A stretch of DNA of 64,000 nucleotides. Origin: Monoplex corrugatus. Taxonomy: Eukaryota; Mollusca; Gastropoda; Littorinimorpha; Ranellidae. Position numbers and translations under genes: made by a program. The stretch spans positions 27,900,685-27,964,684 of the forward strand of contig JAPXFY010000015.1 in assembly GCA_030674185.1 (NCBI GenBank), written 5' to 3'. Positions 31,073 through 43,057 of this stretch are shown piece by piece (position 1 is the first letter of the stretch; every line of letters begins with the position of its first letter). The notes below the pieces were generated by a model, which was not told where the DNA came from, did not search any database, and saw only the letters and a program-made list of their open reading frames with translations.

Positions 31073-32484
31073 GAGATTGAGTGTGTATGTGAATATGAAC
31101 TCTGAACTCAGACCTCATATGTTTCTAATAAGAACCCAAAATTGAGCTACGGGACACAGACTGGTTCAACGAGGTTCTGATAAAAATCAACTTATCACGT
31201 TATCATTATCAACATCACTGTCACTAGAAAAACAGGAGTATATAAGAATCTGAGTTTTTTCCAATATGCAGGAAAAAAATTATAGTCTGTACGCGCCAGC
31301 GTGTGTGTGTGTATGTGCGTGCATTCGTGTGTGTGTGTGTGTGCGTGTGTATGTGAGCGTGTGCGCGTCGCTCACAAGGGCGAAGGGAGCGGAAGAGGTT
31401 ATTTGCATGGCACGGTCAAACGACTGCACCGCAGTGAACGAAAACTGGCATGGCTATTGGCGGCAATCGATGCAATATCAGGCCCGCCATTCCACTCTCC
31501 TGTACAACATAAAATACGGCAATGTCGGCCGCATGTGGAGAAGCAGGCAGCAGGACAGTGAGTTTACGGTGATCTACTCGTTAGTTCACTATTTGTCGAT
31601 GAGTATTCGTTGGTCTACCAATCTGTGAATGGCTAGGGTTCAGGGTTGGGGTGAAGGTAAAACACAGAGGGTGAGGAGAGATAATGGTGGCCCCCGATAA
31701 AAGATCTCTACCATCTCACCCCCCTATAGCCTTAGTGTCATGACACGACCTGTTACCTCGAGTTTCTCATATTCATAGTCTGTGAATGACGGTAAAAGAC
31801 TGGAGAAGTGTGTTTAATGGTTCAACTCATGGTGGGTTGTAAAATGTGTGTTTTGTTACACGAGTTAGTAGACAGATTGCTGTCCTGGATGTTCTCGATA
31901 GTGATTTTGAGTTGGCAGTTCTCCTTAGATTGGATTGCAGATTCGTGCACATGCATATGAACATACACGCCCCGACAGAAATTGCCACTGAAATGAATGG
32001 GAAAGCAAGATGCTGACTACAGAGGGGTGGGTTGGGAACAAAGAAACAACGACATATTGGTCATCTTTCTCACACTTTCCACGAGTTCCCATGCACATGG
32101 TTCTCCCCAAGTGCTTGTTCGAGTTAAGTAACAATCAAGACCGTCAGTTTAGACAAGAAGCGTTTTTGGTCTGCTTTTAGATGAACATTAGAAAGCCTTT
32201 CAAAAACATGCCCATCGAAAACAAGTGTCAACATTAGCTCTTCAAGGAAAAGTACATGGAATCATAAAATAACCAGGTGAAAAACAAATCGATACAAACT
32301 CAGACATCACATTTGCCTTTCGCCAAGTGGCATCTAACACAGTAAAATCTTCTTCAATCGTGCGTATAGGGTTAGCATCCAGGGAACTTCACAACTATTA
32401 AGGACTGATTCAAATTATCTTGCCTTTACCATGTTCGTTATCAAAGATAAGCTGAAATGGGCCCATGTTTGTTATTTTTTTTTA
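31073..32484. other. Non-repetitive spacer, about 1.4 kb
   Basis: Includes a short TG tract (31300-31345). The following stretch to about 31560 keeps frames open in two registers without a recognisable domain. The rest is AT-rich. No gene supported. Confidence 0.4.
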
Positions 32485-33005
32485 CTTTTGTTTAAAGCCC
32501 AGCCGACTGCGTAGAGCCATGTCAGGGCTATAATCGTTTCAGAACATAAATACTTTAACAGGAAAAAAAAACAACACATATCAATGCACTCGAGCACGTA
32601 ATGCAAGGAGACGCCCCTGGTGTTGACCACTCCGTCCAATTTATCGCACATAGAATTTTAAAAAACATGCCTGAATTCAAATTAAACATAACTAAGAACA
32701 TTAAAACATATCTAAAAATGAGCCTAAATTACTTAAAATTGCTTCCGCACATCTCATTTTCCTAGGGCCAAAAATGCACTTAATAATGTACCCAACCATA
32801 AATCCTAAGAGAAACGTACGTAAGACTTTACCGAACATACGAGTATACAGGTGAATGGACCAGCATGACAGAAAATGATAGGAAGAAATGACAGACAGCG
32901 AAGGATCAAAGAGAGTGACAGAAAAGAAGAAATTTCCAGCACAGAATTTCCAGAAGGTGAGGATATTATTGATACTGAAAGAGCCCCCGGCATCCCCAAG
33001 GGGAG
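32485..33005. mobile_element. Dispersed repeat R3, copy 1 (about 520 bp)
   Basis: Collinear with 37430-37990. Shared blocks in order: TTTAAAGCCCAGCCGACTGC, GAGCCATGTCAGGGCTATAA, ACATATCAATGCACTCG, GAGACGCCCCTGG, GCCTAAATTACTTAAAA, TACGTAAGACTTTACCGAAC, GACAGAAAAGAAGAAATTTC and GATACTGAAAGAGCCCC. The copies differ by many substitutions and small indels, so they are old. There is no terminal inverted repeat or coding region that I can see. On the minus strand the GTTTAAAC-type end may be an A/AAC-rich 3' tail, suggesting a minus-strand retroposon. Confidence 0.75.
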
Positions 33006-33112
33006 GGGGGGGGGGCATGTTTTGATGCAATGAAATAAGTGCAATAAGAAAACACCACAGCTAGAACTGACACATTGAAATAAATGGTAAGTTATTATTT
33101 ATTACCAATCAG

Positions 33113-33275
33113 TTTTATTTTCACTTTCTCAGGATGGCGTCTCTGCGCTCGGAATGAATTCCATTTGCACTGACTCCTCTGTCAAGAGATGGATAAAATC
33201 CAAAATGATCATGGCAAAACCGCTATGCCTGCGCATGTGCCTTACGTGCTGGTAAAGTTTTGTGTTCTAGGTTTA
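33113..33275 (+). mobile_element. Retroposon-like dispersed repeat R2, copy 3
   Basis: ACTTTCTCAGGATGGCGTCT, GCTCGGAATGAATTCCATTT, AAATCCAAAATGATCATGGC and GCCTGCGCATGTGCCTTA match the other R2 copies in order. It is followed by an A-rich stretch (33283-33330) that may be a 3' tail. Confidence 0.75.
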
Positions 33276-34340
33276 AATGAATAAACAAACCATATAAAAT
33301 AACAAACAAACACACAAACATACAAAAATCAAAACAAACCAATCAATACAGCCAAAACGAACAATAATACTAATGCCATATTTTTTCAGGCACACTATGA
33401 AATACAATAACCTTCTTAATTATTTGCCATATCTATCGCTATTTCTTGTGTCGAATGCGTGTGAACATTTCTTAAGATCAGATAAGACTGATCGCCTACA
33501 TGCATCGGGATATGTTTAAACTACGAAGATGCCTTCTTGGTCATGGGGTACAAAACAAAAATACAAGAGGAAAAGAAAAAGGGAGAGAGAGAGAGAGGGA
33601 GGGGAGAAGAAATGGAGGAAGGGAAGGAACAAAGGAGAGGCGGAGGAAAGAGGGGCCCAGATAATTATTTTCAGTGATCTTTTCTTCAAGTCTTGAATTC
33701 CCAATGACCCAAATGAGTCATCATTGTTTAAACTTAAAAATCCCCACCAAATTTCCATTCAGAATATTTCGGAACACACACGCGCGCGCGCGCGCGTTTT
33801 TAGCAAATGTTTTATGAGTTTTGTTTTATAAGGTTCCATAAGGGCCTGTTTCTACTGCACTTACCTACAAGTTGTGTGTCATTGTATTTTTACAGTGAAT
33901 ATTACAATAATGTGTTCGTAATGTCTGTAATGTTTATGACCACAGGACACTTTCTCTTTTATAGATAACAAAGCTGACATGCTTTGGACTGTATTTTAAA
34001 CAACGTCCAAGGCTTTGAACACAAACAATACCGGCAATCTCCTTCACACAGTCACTCTCTCTCTCTCCAGTCTCATCCAGTCTCTACAGAAGTATACACT
34101 TGTAGTAAATGAAACGGAAAAGGTAAAGTCCCGTAACAATCCTGTAGGTACTTTTTCTATGCAATTTCAACACAACGTTCATCACGTTGAAAGGATTAAT
34201 TTGATATTTTGATCGACTGTCTACAAGTTTTCTTTTCCTTTCTTCTTGGGACTACTTGACATAGAGGTCAAAGCTTACAATTTCCAATTTGCCTGCACGA
34301 ATTTGTAGGGCTGCCAATCACGCCCGAGAAACATTTATTA
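33276..34340. other. AT-rich spacer
   Basis: Contains a purine tract (33555-33655) and a CG run (33779-33796). No gene supported. Confidence 0.4.
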
Positions 34341-34405
34341 TGTGTGTGTGTGTGTATGTGTGCGTGTGCGTGTGCGTGTGCGTGTGCGTGTGCGTGTGTG
34401 TGTAG
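34341..34405. repeat. TG / CGTGTG microsatellite
   Basis: TG run, then six-base GTGTGC units. Confidence 0.95.
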
Positions 34406-34496
34406 TCTTCAGTCTACCCAGTTGTACATGGGTACCCGATCCCCTTCACAGTTAGGGAAGATGAGACAGCGAAGCAGAAGAATGAGACCCATCCTT

Positions 34497-36187
34497 GAAA
34501 AGCTGACCTGACAGTAGTGAGGGACCCGTCCTTAAAAAGCTGACCTGACAGTAGTGAGGGACCCGTCCTTAAAAAGCTGACCTGACAGTAGTGAGGGACC
34601 CGTCCTTAAAAAGCTGACCTGACAGTAGTGAGGGACCCGTCCTTAAAAAGCTGACCTGACAGTAGTGAGGGACCCGTCCTTAAAAAGCTGACCTGACAGT
34701 AGTGAGGGACCCGTCCTTAAAAAGCTGACCCGACAGTAGTGAGGGACCCGTCCTTAAAAAGCTGACCCGACAGTAGTGAGGGACCCGTCCTTAAAAAGCT
34801 GACCTGACAGTAGTGAGGGACCCGTCCTTAAAAAGCTGACCCGACAGTAGTGAGGGACCCGTCCTTAAAAAGCTGACCCGACAGTAGTGAGGGACCCGTC
34901 CTTAAAAAGCTGACCTGACAGTAGTGAGGGACCCGTCCTTAAAAAGCTGACCTGACAGTAGTGAGGGACCCGTCCTTAAAAAGCTGACCTGACAGTAGTG
35001 AGGGACCCGTCCTTAAAAAGCTGACCTGACAGTAGTGAGGGACCCGTCCTTAAAAAGCTGACCTGACAGTAGTGAGGGACCCGTCCTTAAAAAGCTGACC
35101 CGACAGTAGTGAGGGACCCGTCCTTAAAAAGCTGACCCGACAGTAGTGAGGGACCCGTCCTTAAAAAGCTGACCTGACAGTAGTGAGGGACCCGTCCTTA
35201 AAAAGCTGACCTGACAGTAGTGAGGGACCCGTCCTTAAAAAGCTGACCCGACAGTAGTGAGGGACCCGTCCTTAAAAAGCTGACCTGACAGTAGTGAGGG
35301 ACCCGTCCTTAAAAAGCTGACCCGACAGTAGTGAGGGACCCGTCCTTAAAAAGCTGACCTGACAGTAGTGAGGGACCCGTTCTTAAAAAGCTGACCTGAC
35401 AGTAGTGAGGGACCCGTCCTTAAAAAGCTGACCTGACAGTAGTGAGGGACCCGTCCTTAAAAAGCTGACCTGACAGTAGTGAGGGACCCGTCCTTAAAAA
35501 GCTGACCTGACAGTAGTGAGGGACCCGTCCTTAAAAAGCTGACCTGACAGTAGTGAGGGACCCGTCCTTAAAAAGCTGACCCGACAGTAGTGAGGGACCC
35601 GTCCTTAAAAAGCTGACCCGACAGTAGTGAGGGACCCGTCCTTAAAAAGCTGACCTGACAGTAGTGAGGGACCCGTCCTTAAAAAGCTGACCTGACAGTA
35701 GTGAGGGACCCGTCCTTAAAAAGCTGACCCGACAGTAGTGAGGGACCCGTCCTTAAAAAGCTGACCTGACAGTAGTGAGGGACCCGTCCTTAAAAAGCTG
35801 ACCTGACAGTAGTGAGGGACCCGTCCTTAAAAAGCTGACCAGACAGTAGTGAGGGACCCGTCCTTAAAAAGCTGACCTGACAGTAGTGAGGGACCCGTCC
35901 TTAAAAAGCTGACCTGACAGTAGTGAGGGACCCGTCCTTAAAAAGCTGACCTGACAGTAGTGAGGGACCCGTCCTTAAAAAGCTGACCTGACAGTAGTGA
36001 GGGACCCGTCCTTAAAAAGCTGACCTGACAGTAGTGAGGGACCCGTCCTTAAAAAGCTGACCTGACAGTAGTGAGGGACCCGTCCTTAAAAAGCTGACCT
36101 GACAGTAGTGAGGGACCCGTCCTTAAAAAGCTGACCTGACAGTAGTGAGGGACCCGTCCTTAAAAAGCTGACCTGACAGTAGTGAGG
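34497..36187. repeat. Very homogeneous satellite array, 37-bp unit, about 46 copies
   Basis: The unit reads CTGACCTGACAGTAGTGAGG followed by GACCCGTCCTTAAAAAG. Almost the only variation is a single C/T site, GACCTGAC versus GACCCGAC, plus one A variant at about 35840 and one GTTCTT near 35381. Such uniformity points to recent amplification or strong homogenisation, in contrast to the decayed arrays nearby. Stop codons close the frames, so there is no coding artefact. Confidence 0.98.
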
Positions 36188-36780
36188 TCCCTACCACCTC
36201 ACCCGCCATTTGACCCAGATTTGGATTATATGACTTGCTTTCTTTTTAAACTAATTTTAAAAGGCACGAGTTCGGATTAGATCGTGGTGGGCAATAAACA
36301 TAAAATCGACCCACCGCCCAAACAATAAACCCCCTATGTTTCGAAGTCATTGACATATGTATTACACTTTCTGTTTTGTTGAGTTTAAAGTCCTACCACT
36401 CCCACAGTGTATGAGGACTAGCTATAAGAATGTTGCTCAAAGAAGCCTTGAAACATTTTGGTTGCACTGTGAGATACCAATGCCATTGTCGGATTGTGGA
36501 TACTGTGGTCGAGTGTTCCATATTGCTTATTTGACAATAGTCCATGTATGTCACCGGCCTTTTTAAAATGATATTTAAAATCGGTTTGTTTTCATCATTC
36601 AAATACATTTTTCTTTTTCTTTTAAACAGTGGTGAGTGCCAGAGGAGACAACGTTGATGTGTGGTCGAGTGTTCTGGGAGGTGATTTTAGACTATGTAGT
36701 GGATAATAATTGTCTCCCTTTGTCTCCTAGTAAAACCTTTTTTAGTGTTGTTTTGTTTTAAAAGAGAGGAAGGCAACTTG
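36188..36780. other. Non-genic spacer
   Basis: AT-rich, unique-looking. Confidence 0.4.
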
Positions 36781-36784
36781 CCCA

Positions 36785-36925
36785 GAAGTACTGTAGAAGC
36801 TGATAAATAGGATGAGCGAGTGAAAAAGCCGAAAGAAGAGGATGAGAGCTGGTAGTTAGGGTGAGGGAGTGCAAGAATCCGGTGGAAGCCTGAGGACAGG
36901 GTGAGATAATGAAAAGTGTAAAGCC
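36785..36925. repeat. Dispersed hairpin-module repeat, copy 3 (three tandem modules)
   Basis: Three successive degenerate modules: GCTGATAAATAGGATGAGCG, GCTGGTAGTTAGGGTGAGGG and GCCTGAGGACAGGGTGAGAT, each followed by a GTGAAAA or GTGCAAG-like segment. They match 361-600 and the arms of 22391-22473. Confidence 0.55.
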
Positions 36926-37254
36926 TCCTGTAGACAACATGTACCTTGCTGCAGTCAGCCCGGGCCCAGGAAGGGGGGGGGGGGGAATAGGGGAGAGCGG
37001 GAAAGGGATGAGGGACGGGGTTTCAATCTGTCTTGCAGGCTGCCTGTAGGGTCCTCCCCTTCACGGAAGATGAATGAGGCCTCTGTGACTGCAGCCTCCT
37101 ATCCTGACCCACTGCAGAATATAAATGACCGCCCACAGAACACATCGACCTCCTCTTTGCAGGCTTGATCAACTTGACTGATTACAATCATTATCTAGAG
37201 CGGCCTACGATCTGCTTCACTTCGCCATAGTGTTCCCGCAGTCTGGAATTGGGG
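36926..37254. other. Non-repetitive block, possible conserved non-coding element
   Basis: A 13-base G run at 36973-36985 is followed by unique DNA. The part around 37155-37205 has a non-random look, with homeodomain-type cores such as TGATTACAATCATTA, but no direct evidence of function. Confidence 0.2.
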
Positions 37255-37257
37255 ACA

Positions 37258-37258
37258 C

Positions 37259-37293
<35 letters not shown>

Positions 37294-37412
37294 AGAGACA
37301 AAGAGACAGACAGAAACAGAGACAAAGAGACAGACAGAGACAGAGAGACACAGAGGCAGGCAGACAGACAGACAGAAAGAGAAACAAAGAGAGAGAGAGA
37401 GAGAGAAACACA
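37258..37412. repeat. GA/GACA microsatellite
   Basis: GA and GACA/GACAGA units. The frames are artefacts. Confidence 0.95.
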
Positions 37413-37424
37413 AAGTTATTGTTA

Positions 37425-37992
37425 TTGTTATTTTTGTTTAAACCTCAACCGACTGCGTAGAGCTATGTCAAGGCTATAATCGTTTCAGAACATACACAAT
37501 ACTTTAACAAGAAAAACAAAAAGGAAACAAAACATTTAGCACATATCAATGCACTCGCGCACATAATCCAAGGAAACGCCCCTGGCTTTGACCACTCTGT
37601 CAAACTCATCGTACGGGCGGTTTAAAAAACAACACAACAACAACAACAAAAAACAGACTACAAATCCAAACACAAACAAGGACACTAAAATATAACACAA
37701 AACAGGCCTAAATTACCTAAAACTGCTTTCGCACATCACATTTCACAAGAGCCAAAATGTACTTAAAACAAGTACCCAGTTGTCAATGCTACGAGATAGT
37801 ACGTAAGACTTTATCGAACACATGCAGGTGGCTGGACCCGCAAGGCAGAAAATGACAGGAAGAAACGACAAAATGCAAAGGAACAGGGCAGAAACAAAGA
37901 AAGTGACAGAAAAGAGGAAATTTCTAGCAGAGAATTTCTGTAAGGTGGGTATACCATTTATACTGAAAGAGCCCCTGGCATCCAGACGAGGG
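37425..37992. mobile_element. Dispersed repeat R3, copy 2 (about 560 bp)
   Basis: Same orientation and block order as 32485-33005, with an extra AAC-rich insertion near 37635. The blocks CAACCGACTGCGTAGAGC, TATCAATGCACTCGCGC, GCCTAAATTACCTAAAA and AGTACGTAAGACTTTATCGA correspond. The pair lies 4.95 kb apart with the 37-bp satellite between them. Confidence 0.75.
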
Positions 37993-38004
37993 GAAACAGA
38001 ATGA

Positions 38005-38035
38005 CAGACAGACAGACAGACAGACAGACAGAGAA
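38005..38035. repeat. GACA microsatellite
   Basis: Short pure GACA run. Confidence 0.9.
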
Positions 38036-38590
38036 CTAACATTTTGCACACCCTGTATGCCTATATGACAAAAGTGGCGGTTCAAGCCTGCCTTGCCTTC
38101 TTTGACGTTCTACACGGACAGAACGAGTTCTCCCAGATCCCCCTCCCCCACCATTACCCCATGCAGCCCACATCTTCATCTGCAACAATAGCGCCGCACT
38201 AATAAGCCATTGGAGATGGGGCCCTAAAATAACTCAAATGAAATAAAAAGGCAACATCGACCGCAGAAGGTTAAAAGCGCAGGAAAAGCAGCTCGCTCAA
38301 AAGCCGACCCATTGCTGGCTTGGGCGGCGAGGACTCTGGAAGTGGCGTGATGGCGTACTGAGATAACACACAACCCCTCCTTCCCCTGAAAGACGACCGG
38401 CAGCCATGGCAGCTACCCCTTCATTGAGAAAGTTGTTCAACAAGCCACCATATAAATCTGAGCAATCCAAGCTGGCGTACTAATTGTCCTTTGCCTCTCT
38501 AAGACTTCACGATCCCTTCAATTGACTGAAAAGTAGAGAGAGGGGTGGTGGTGGTGTATAAACTGAATTATGAGGCAGAACCGCACGGCT
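38036..38590. other. Non-repetitive block, possible conserved non-coding element
   Basis: Complex, repeat-free sequence from about 38170 to 38530 with no long frame and with motifs such as CTAATAAGCCATTGG, AAAAGGCAACATCG and GTACTAATTGTCCTTTG. Candidate only. Confidence 0.2.
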
Positions 38591-38699
38591 GTTACCTTTT
38601 CCTTCCTTCTTTCTCAAAGACCTATTATATATGCATAAGCATATCCATTTACCCTTTTTCCACCTACACTCCCGCCCCTACCCCCTACCCCCTCTCTTT

Positions 38700-38760
38700 T
38701 TTGTTTTTGTGTAAAATCACTTAAGTGAATAGACATTAAACCAATGATCACCACCACCAC
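38700..38760 (+). mobile_element. Possible SINE 3' tail
   Basis: AAATCACTTAAGTGAATAGA followed by CATTAAACC resembles the segment at 53238-53266 (ATATCACTCATAATGAAAAG, then ACATTAAATC). Both sit before simple repeats. Confidence 0.35.
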
Positions 38761-39272
38761 CGCGCAGCTGTCGAGTTCGGGAAGAATTCTTCTGTCTGCG
38801 TATAGCACCTGGTAGGACGTAATTCAGACGATTTCAATCAATATAACGGACAGCAATCAACTGTAACTGTTTCTGGGTCTATGTACACAACGAAATGCCA
38901 CAGTTAAGCTCCACTTATCACGCTTGGTTCCACATAATTATATCAATAACGGCTTTGGTACACAGCCAAACCTTTGAGTATGTACAACCAAACATATTCG
39001 ATCAAGAAATCTGGTCTTGTTTTATTTCATAATTTAACGGAATGATACATGTCGTTGCCAGCTTCACTGAATAGTCACGGCGTCTTTACATGCGTCGGTA
39101 TTGCCTATCTTATGCTATTGGTTTCAAGACGCATTGGCGCTGAAAATGAAATATCTGATGATACACCAAACGTTTTGTGCTGTTGGATTTTAAAGCCTTT
39201 AAAACTTAAAAGTCTTGAAACTGGGAATGAGAGCTTAATGTGTTTATGCTGTCATAAAACGCTAAGCAATGT
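38761..39272. other. Non-genic spacer
   Basis: AT-rich. A plus-strand frame starting at 39049 runs into the TG repeat and has no domain. Confidence 0.4.
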
Positions 39273-39274
39273 AT

Positions 39275-39279
39275 GTGTG

Positions 39280-39370
<91 letters not shown>

Positions 39371-39429
39371 TGTGTGTGTTTGTGTTTGAGACAAAGAGAG
39401 AGATTGTGTGTGTGTGCGTGCGTGTGCGT

Positions 39430-39475
<46 letters not shown>

Positions 39476-39485
39476 CTGCCTGCCT
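39275..39485. repeat. TG microsatellite
   Basis: Long TG run, broken by a GACAAAGAGAGAGA segment and a CGTGTG stretch. Confidence 0.97.
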
Positions 39486-40384
39486 GCCTCGGTGACAATG
39501 AACTTTATCAAATTTTGAAATCGACCGGATGCCCCATGGGCCATATTAGTTTCAGGGGACATAATTAGGATAGAAAGCAAAGGATTAAAAAGAGTTGCTT
39601 GACTTGAGGGAAGAAGGTTCAATGACGTGTTCATGAAATCCACCTTTTGTTTTTTTTAATTACAAGAAGGAGAGAAAAGTGATGCAGCTTCTTTTCCTGT
39701 CTGCATTGTGCGTTCACACCATCCAATTTATTGTCTGTAATTAGAGCACTTTCCATGATAGCCTTCGGCAATTCTCATTTGCAATTCCCCACTCTCCGCT
39801 AGTGAGCAAGTACAGTTAAATATCATAAAACATAACTCGCCCAGACATGATAGGCCTAAACAGGATATGCACATTCAAACTGCTTAATGCTTCAGATATA
39901 ACATACACAGGTACGTGCGTGCACATTTGCTCGCAAAGACACACACACTTGTCGATGTAACGATATACATTCTAACCCACACATTCAAGCGAATAGAACG
40001 ATAGTTTCACATTGCCACGTTTACAGATACCACTGACCATAGAATCAAGTCGGTTTTATCGTACAGAAATTTGGTACAGTGGAACGCATAGGAAGCTTTC
40101 TTTTTCTCACCCCTCCGTTTCTTTAAGGATCATTGCACTTAAGCAGTTTTCTTTGTGCTCACCTATCTTAAAATCCCATTTTCTGCGTCACATTTATGGT
40201 CACAAAAGCTGGGACAGTTTTATAGTTTTCACGATGCCATGATGATGATGATGGTTATGATGATACGGATGATAATCATGATGCTTTGGAGTTCCATCTA
40301 GGAATGACACTGCATAACGGGGCAGCACTCTACGCTTACTATCATGTGTCCTAGCGTTAACTAGAGATACAAAAACCTGTGGTG
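39486..40384. other. Non-repetitive spacer
   Basis: Unique-looking DNA. The stretch 39715-39800 contains CCAATTTATTGTCTGTAATT and similar homeodomain-type cores. No gene supported. Confidence 0.35.
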
Positions 40385-40605
40385 TTGGTCAGATGATTTG
40401 AGCAACACCCTCAGTGACGTATTCGTGTGTGAATGAGACTCGACTGTGTAGTCAGTCTTCTCAATGAGCCCATAGCACGCTAAGCTCTGGATAAGAGCCG
40501 CTTAGGGCAAAAAAAAAATCTCACACTGGTTTAAAAGAACTGATGAACTCATAACCTCCCAGTCGGCATCCGTTGTGCTAACCACAACACCATGGCGACT
40601 GATAT
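40385..40605 (-). mobile_element. tRNA-derived SINE B, copy 1
   Basis: On the minus strand, a tRNA-like head (CGCCATGGTGTTGTGGTTAG, and later a decayed B box) is followed by TATGGGCTCATTGAGAAGAC, a GTCACTGAGGGTGTTG block and CACCACAGG. The copy at 45825-46065 has the same order. Confidence 0.6.
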
Positions 40606-41340
40606 GTGACGGATATGAAGTAACTAGCGCGCCGTAAAACTCTCGAATGCAAAACCTCACATTTCAGTTTCGGAGTTTCGGGTTTTGTGAATATGATGCC
40701 TCCGTACAAAGAAACTTCCATAGGCAGAAACAGCCGAAGAGACGCAAACTAATCAGGGAAAACGGCTTAAGCCTGTGCATAAACCATGCTCGCTGGTTTG
40801 ACAAAATATGGAAGTAAAGCTGAGTTCACTGGAACCAGCTTGTACGGGCGCACTAACGGACAACACAAAAGATGGCAGAAAATGGAGGAGTTAACCGCGC
40901 GGCTAAAACCAGACGTAACGCCTTTACCGCAGTCATCAAACCAGCTTTTATTGAAGTAGTCTTCCCGGCTAGCCTCAGTTTTAAATTCAGACACTTTGTT
41001 TCAACTATCTTCGCTTCGCTGAAGCTAATGAGACAAACTCTTGGGGCTCGTTGTCTTAACTGTCGTAATGTCGGACTGGGCGGCTTGCTACTGCTGCTGC
41101 TTGACTTGCGGTTAGACCGTTAAAGCCGTTAGTGATCATTAGCCTGTGGGCCGGCGGTTTCTTTGATGGCGACTTTGATGTTGAAGCCTAGATTTAATGA
41201 TTACGTGGAGAAGGACAATTCCAATTAAGCTTGGGTGCTTCACTTTATCTCTTGGTTCGTTTCCAGTCTGGCACAGGCAGGTAAGCTTACGTCAGATCCC
41301 ACAGTGATCCCTGGACTTTTGCGTTTTACCGCCATTTCTT
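40606..41340. other. Non-repetitive block, possible conserved non-coding element
   Basis: Repeat-free sequence. Open frames exist on both strands (83 codons plus at 40872-41123; 75 codons minus at 40767-40994) but neither has a recognisable domain. The block 41110-41240 has GGGCCGGCGGTTTCTTTGAT and AATTCCAATTAAGC, which look constrained, but this is only an impression. Confidence 0.2.
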
Positions 41341-41344
41341 TTAA

Positions 41345-42735
41345 TACAAGGTACAAGGCTTACCTGTTCTACCGCCATTTCTTTTAATACACTTTACTGG
41401 CTTACCTGTTTTACCGCCATTTCTTTTAATACACTTTACTGGCTCACCTGTTTTACCGCCATTTCTTTTTAATACACTTTACTGGCTTACCTGTTTTACC
41501 GCCATTTCTTTTTAATACACTTTACTGGCTTACCTGTTTTACTGCCATTTCTTTTTAATACTTTACTGGCTTACCTGTTTTACTGCCATTTCTTTTTAAT
41601 ACACTTTACTGGGCTTGTTTAATTGTGTTGCCGCCATCTATACAATATACTAAACTTACCTAACTGTTTTATTGACATTTCTTTTGATACACTTTACTGG
41701 GCTTACTTAATTGTTTTACTGACATTTCTTTTGATACACTTTACTGGGCTTACTTAATTGTTTTACTGACATTTCTTTTGATACACTTTACTGGACTTAA
41801 TTGTTTTACTGACATTTCTTTTGATACACTTTACTGGCTTACTTAATTGTTTTACTGACATTTCTTTTGATACACTTTACTGGGCTTACTTAATTGTTTT
41901 ACTGACATTTCTTTTGATACACTTTATTGGACTTAATTGTTTTACTGACATTTCTTTTGATACACTTTACTGGGCTTACTTAATTGTTTTACTGACATTT
42001 CTTTTGATACACTTTACTGGACTTAATTGTTTTACTGACATTTCTTTTGATACACTTTACTGGGCTTACTTAATTGTTTTACTGACATTTCTTTTCATAC
42101 ACTTTACTGGCTTACTTAATTGTTTTACTGACATTTCTTTTACTACACTTTACTGGACTTACTTGATTGTTTTATTGACATTTCTTTTGATACACTTTAC
42201 TGGACTTACTTGATTGTTTTATTGACATTTCTTTTACTACACTTTACTGGACTTACTTGATTGTTTTATTGACATTTCTTTTGATACACTTTACTGGACT
42301 TACTTGATTGTTTTATTGACATTTCTTTTACTACACTTTACTGGACTTACTTGATTGTTTTATTGACATTTCTTTTGATACACTTTACTGGACTTACTTT
42401 GATTGTTTTATTGACACTTATTCTATTTACTACTACTTTGACTGGACTTTACTTTGATTGGTTTTATTGACATTTCTTTCGATACACTTTACTGGACTTA
42501 CTTGATTGTTTTATTGACATTTCTTTTGATACACTTTACTGGACTTACTTGATTGTTTTATTGACATTTCTTTTGATACACTTTACTGGACTTACTTGAT
42601 TGTTTTATTGACATTTTTTTGATACACTTTACTGGACTTACTTGATTGTTTTATTGACATTTCTTTTGATACACTTTACTTGACTTAACTGTTTTACGGA
42701 CATTTCTTTTAATACACTTTACTGGGCTAACTTTA
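41345..42735. repeat. AT-rich minisatellite array, 42-47-bp unit, about 31 copies
   Basis: The left part (41345-41610) has a 42-bp unit with TTTTACCGCCATTTCTTTTA. The rest has 40- and 47-bp units with TTGACATTTCTTTTGATACA and CTTTACTGGACTTACTTGAT. There is a gradient along the array: ACCGCC, then ACTGCC, then ACTGAC, then ATTGAC. A 130-codon frame (41821-42213) is a repeat artefact. Confidence 0.97.
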
Positions 42736-42994
42736 TATGTGTTTCTTACCATTTGTTTTAATACATTTTACTGGGCTTATCTGCATGCACGAGATGGGGA
42801 ACAGGCAAGAAAGCCCCGCCATATTTCTACTGCTGCTGATGATAAAGATGAGGTAAGAAGATATCTCTGACTTACAGACAGTCTCGATACAACTCGTGTG
42901 TACAGCATAGAATTGAAATGACATTCATTGGATGTCTTACTTGATTCCTGACTGTTATTTTTCTTCATATTCATTGCACTGGGTCAGTGTAGCC

Positions 42995-43057
<63 letters not shown>

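Noticed and set aside
32701..33030. Minus-strand frame sharing a SFSIN-like stretch with 37743-38051 as a conserved protein
   Set aside because: Both frames lie in the two R3 copies. The similarity follows the DNA homology, and frames diverge after small indels.
34497..36187. CRISPR array
   Set aside because: Units are directly adjacent without distinct spacers, there are no cas genes, and the genome is clearly animal-like.
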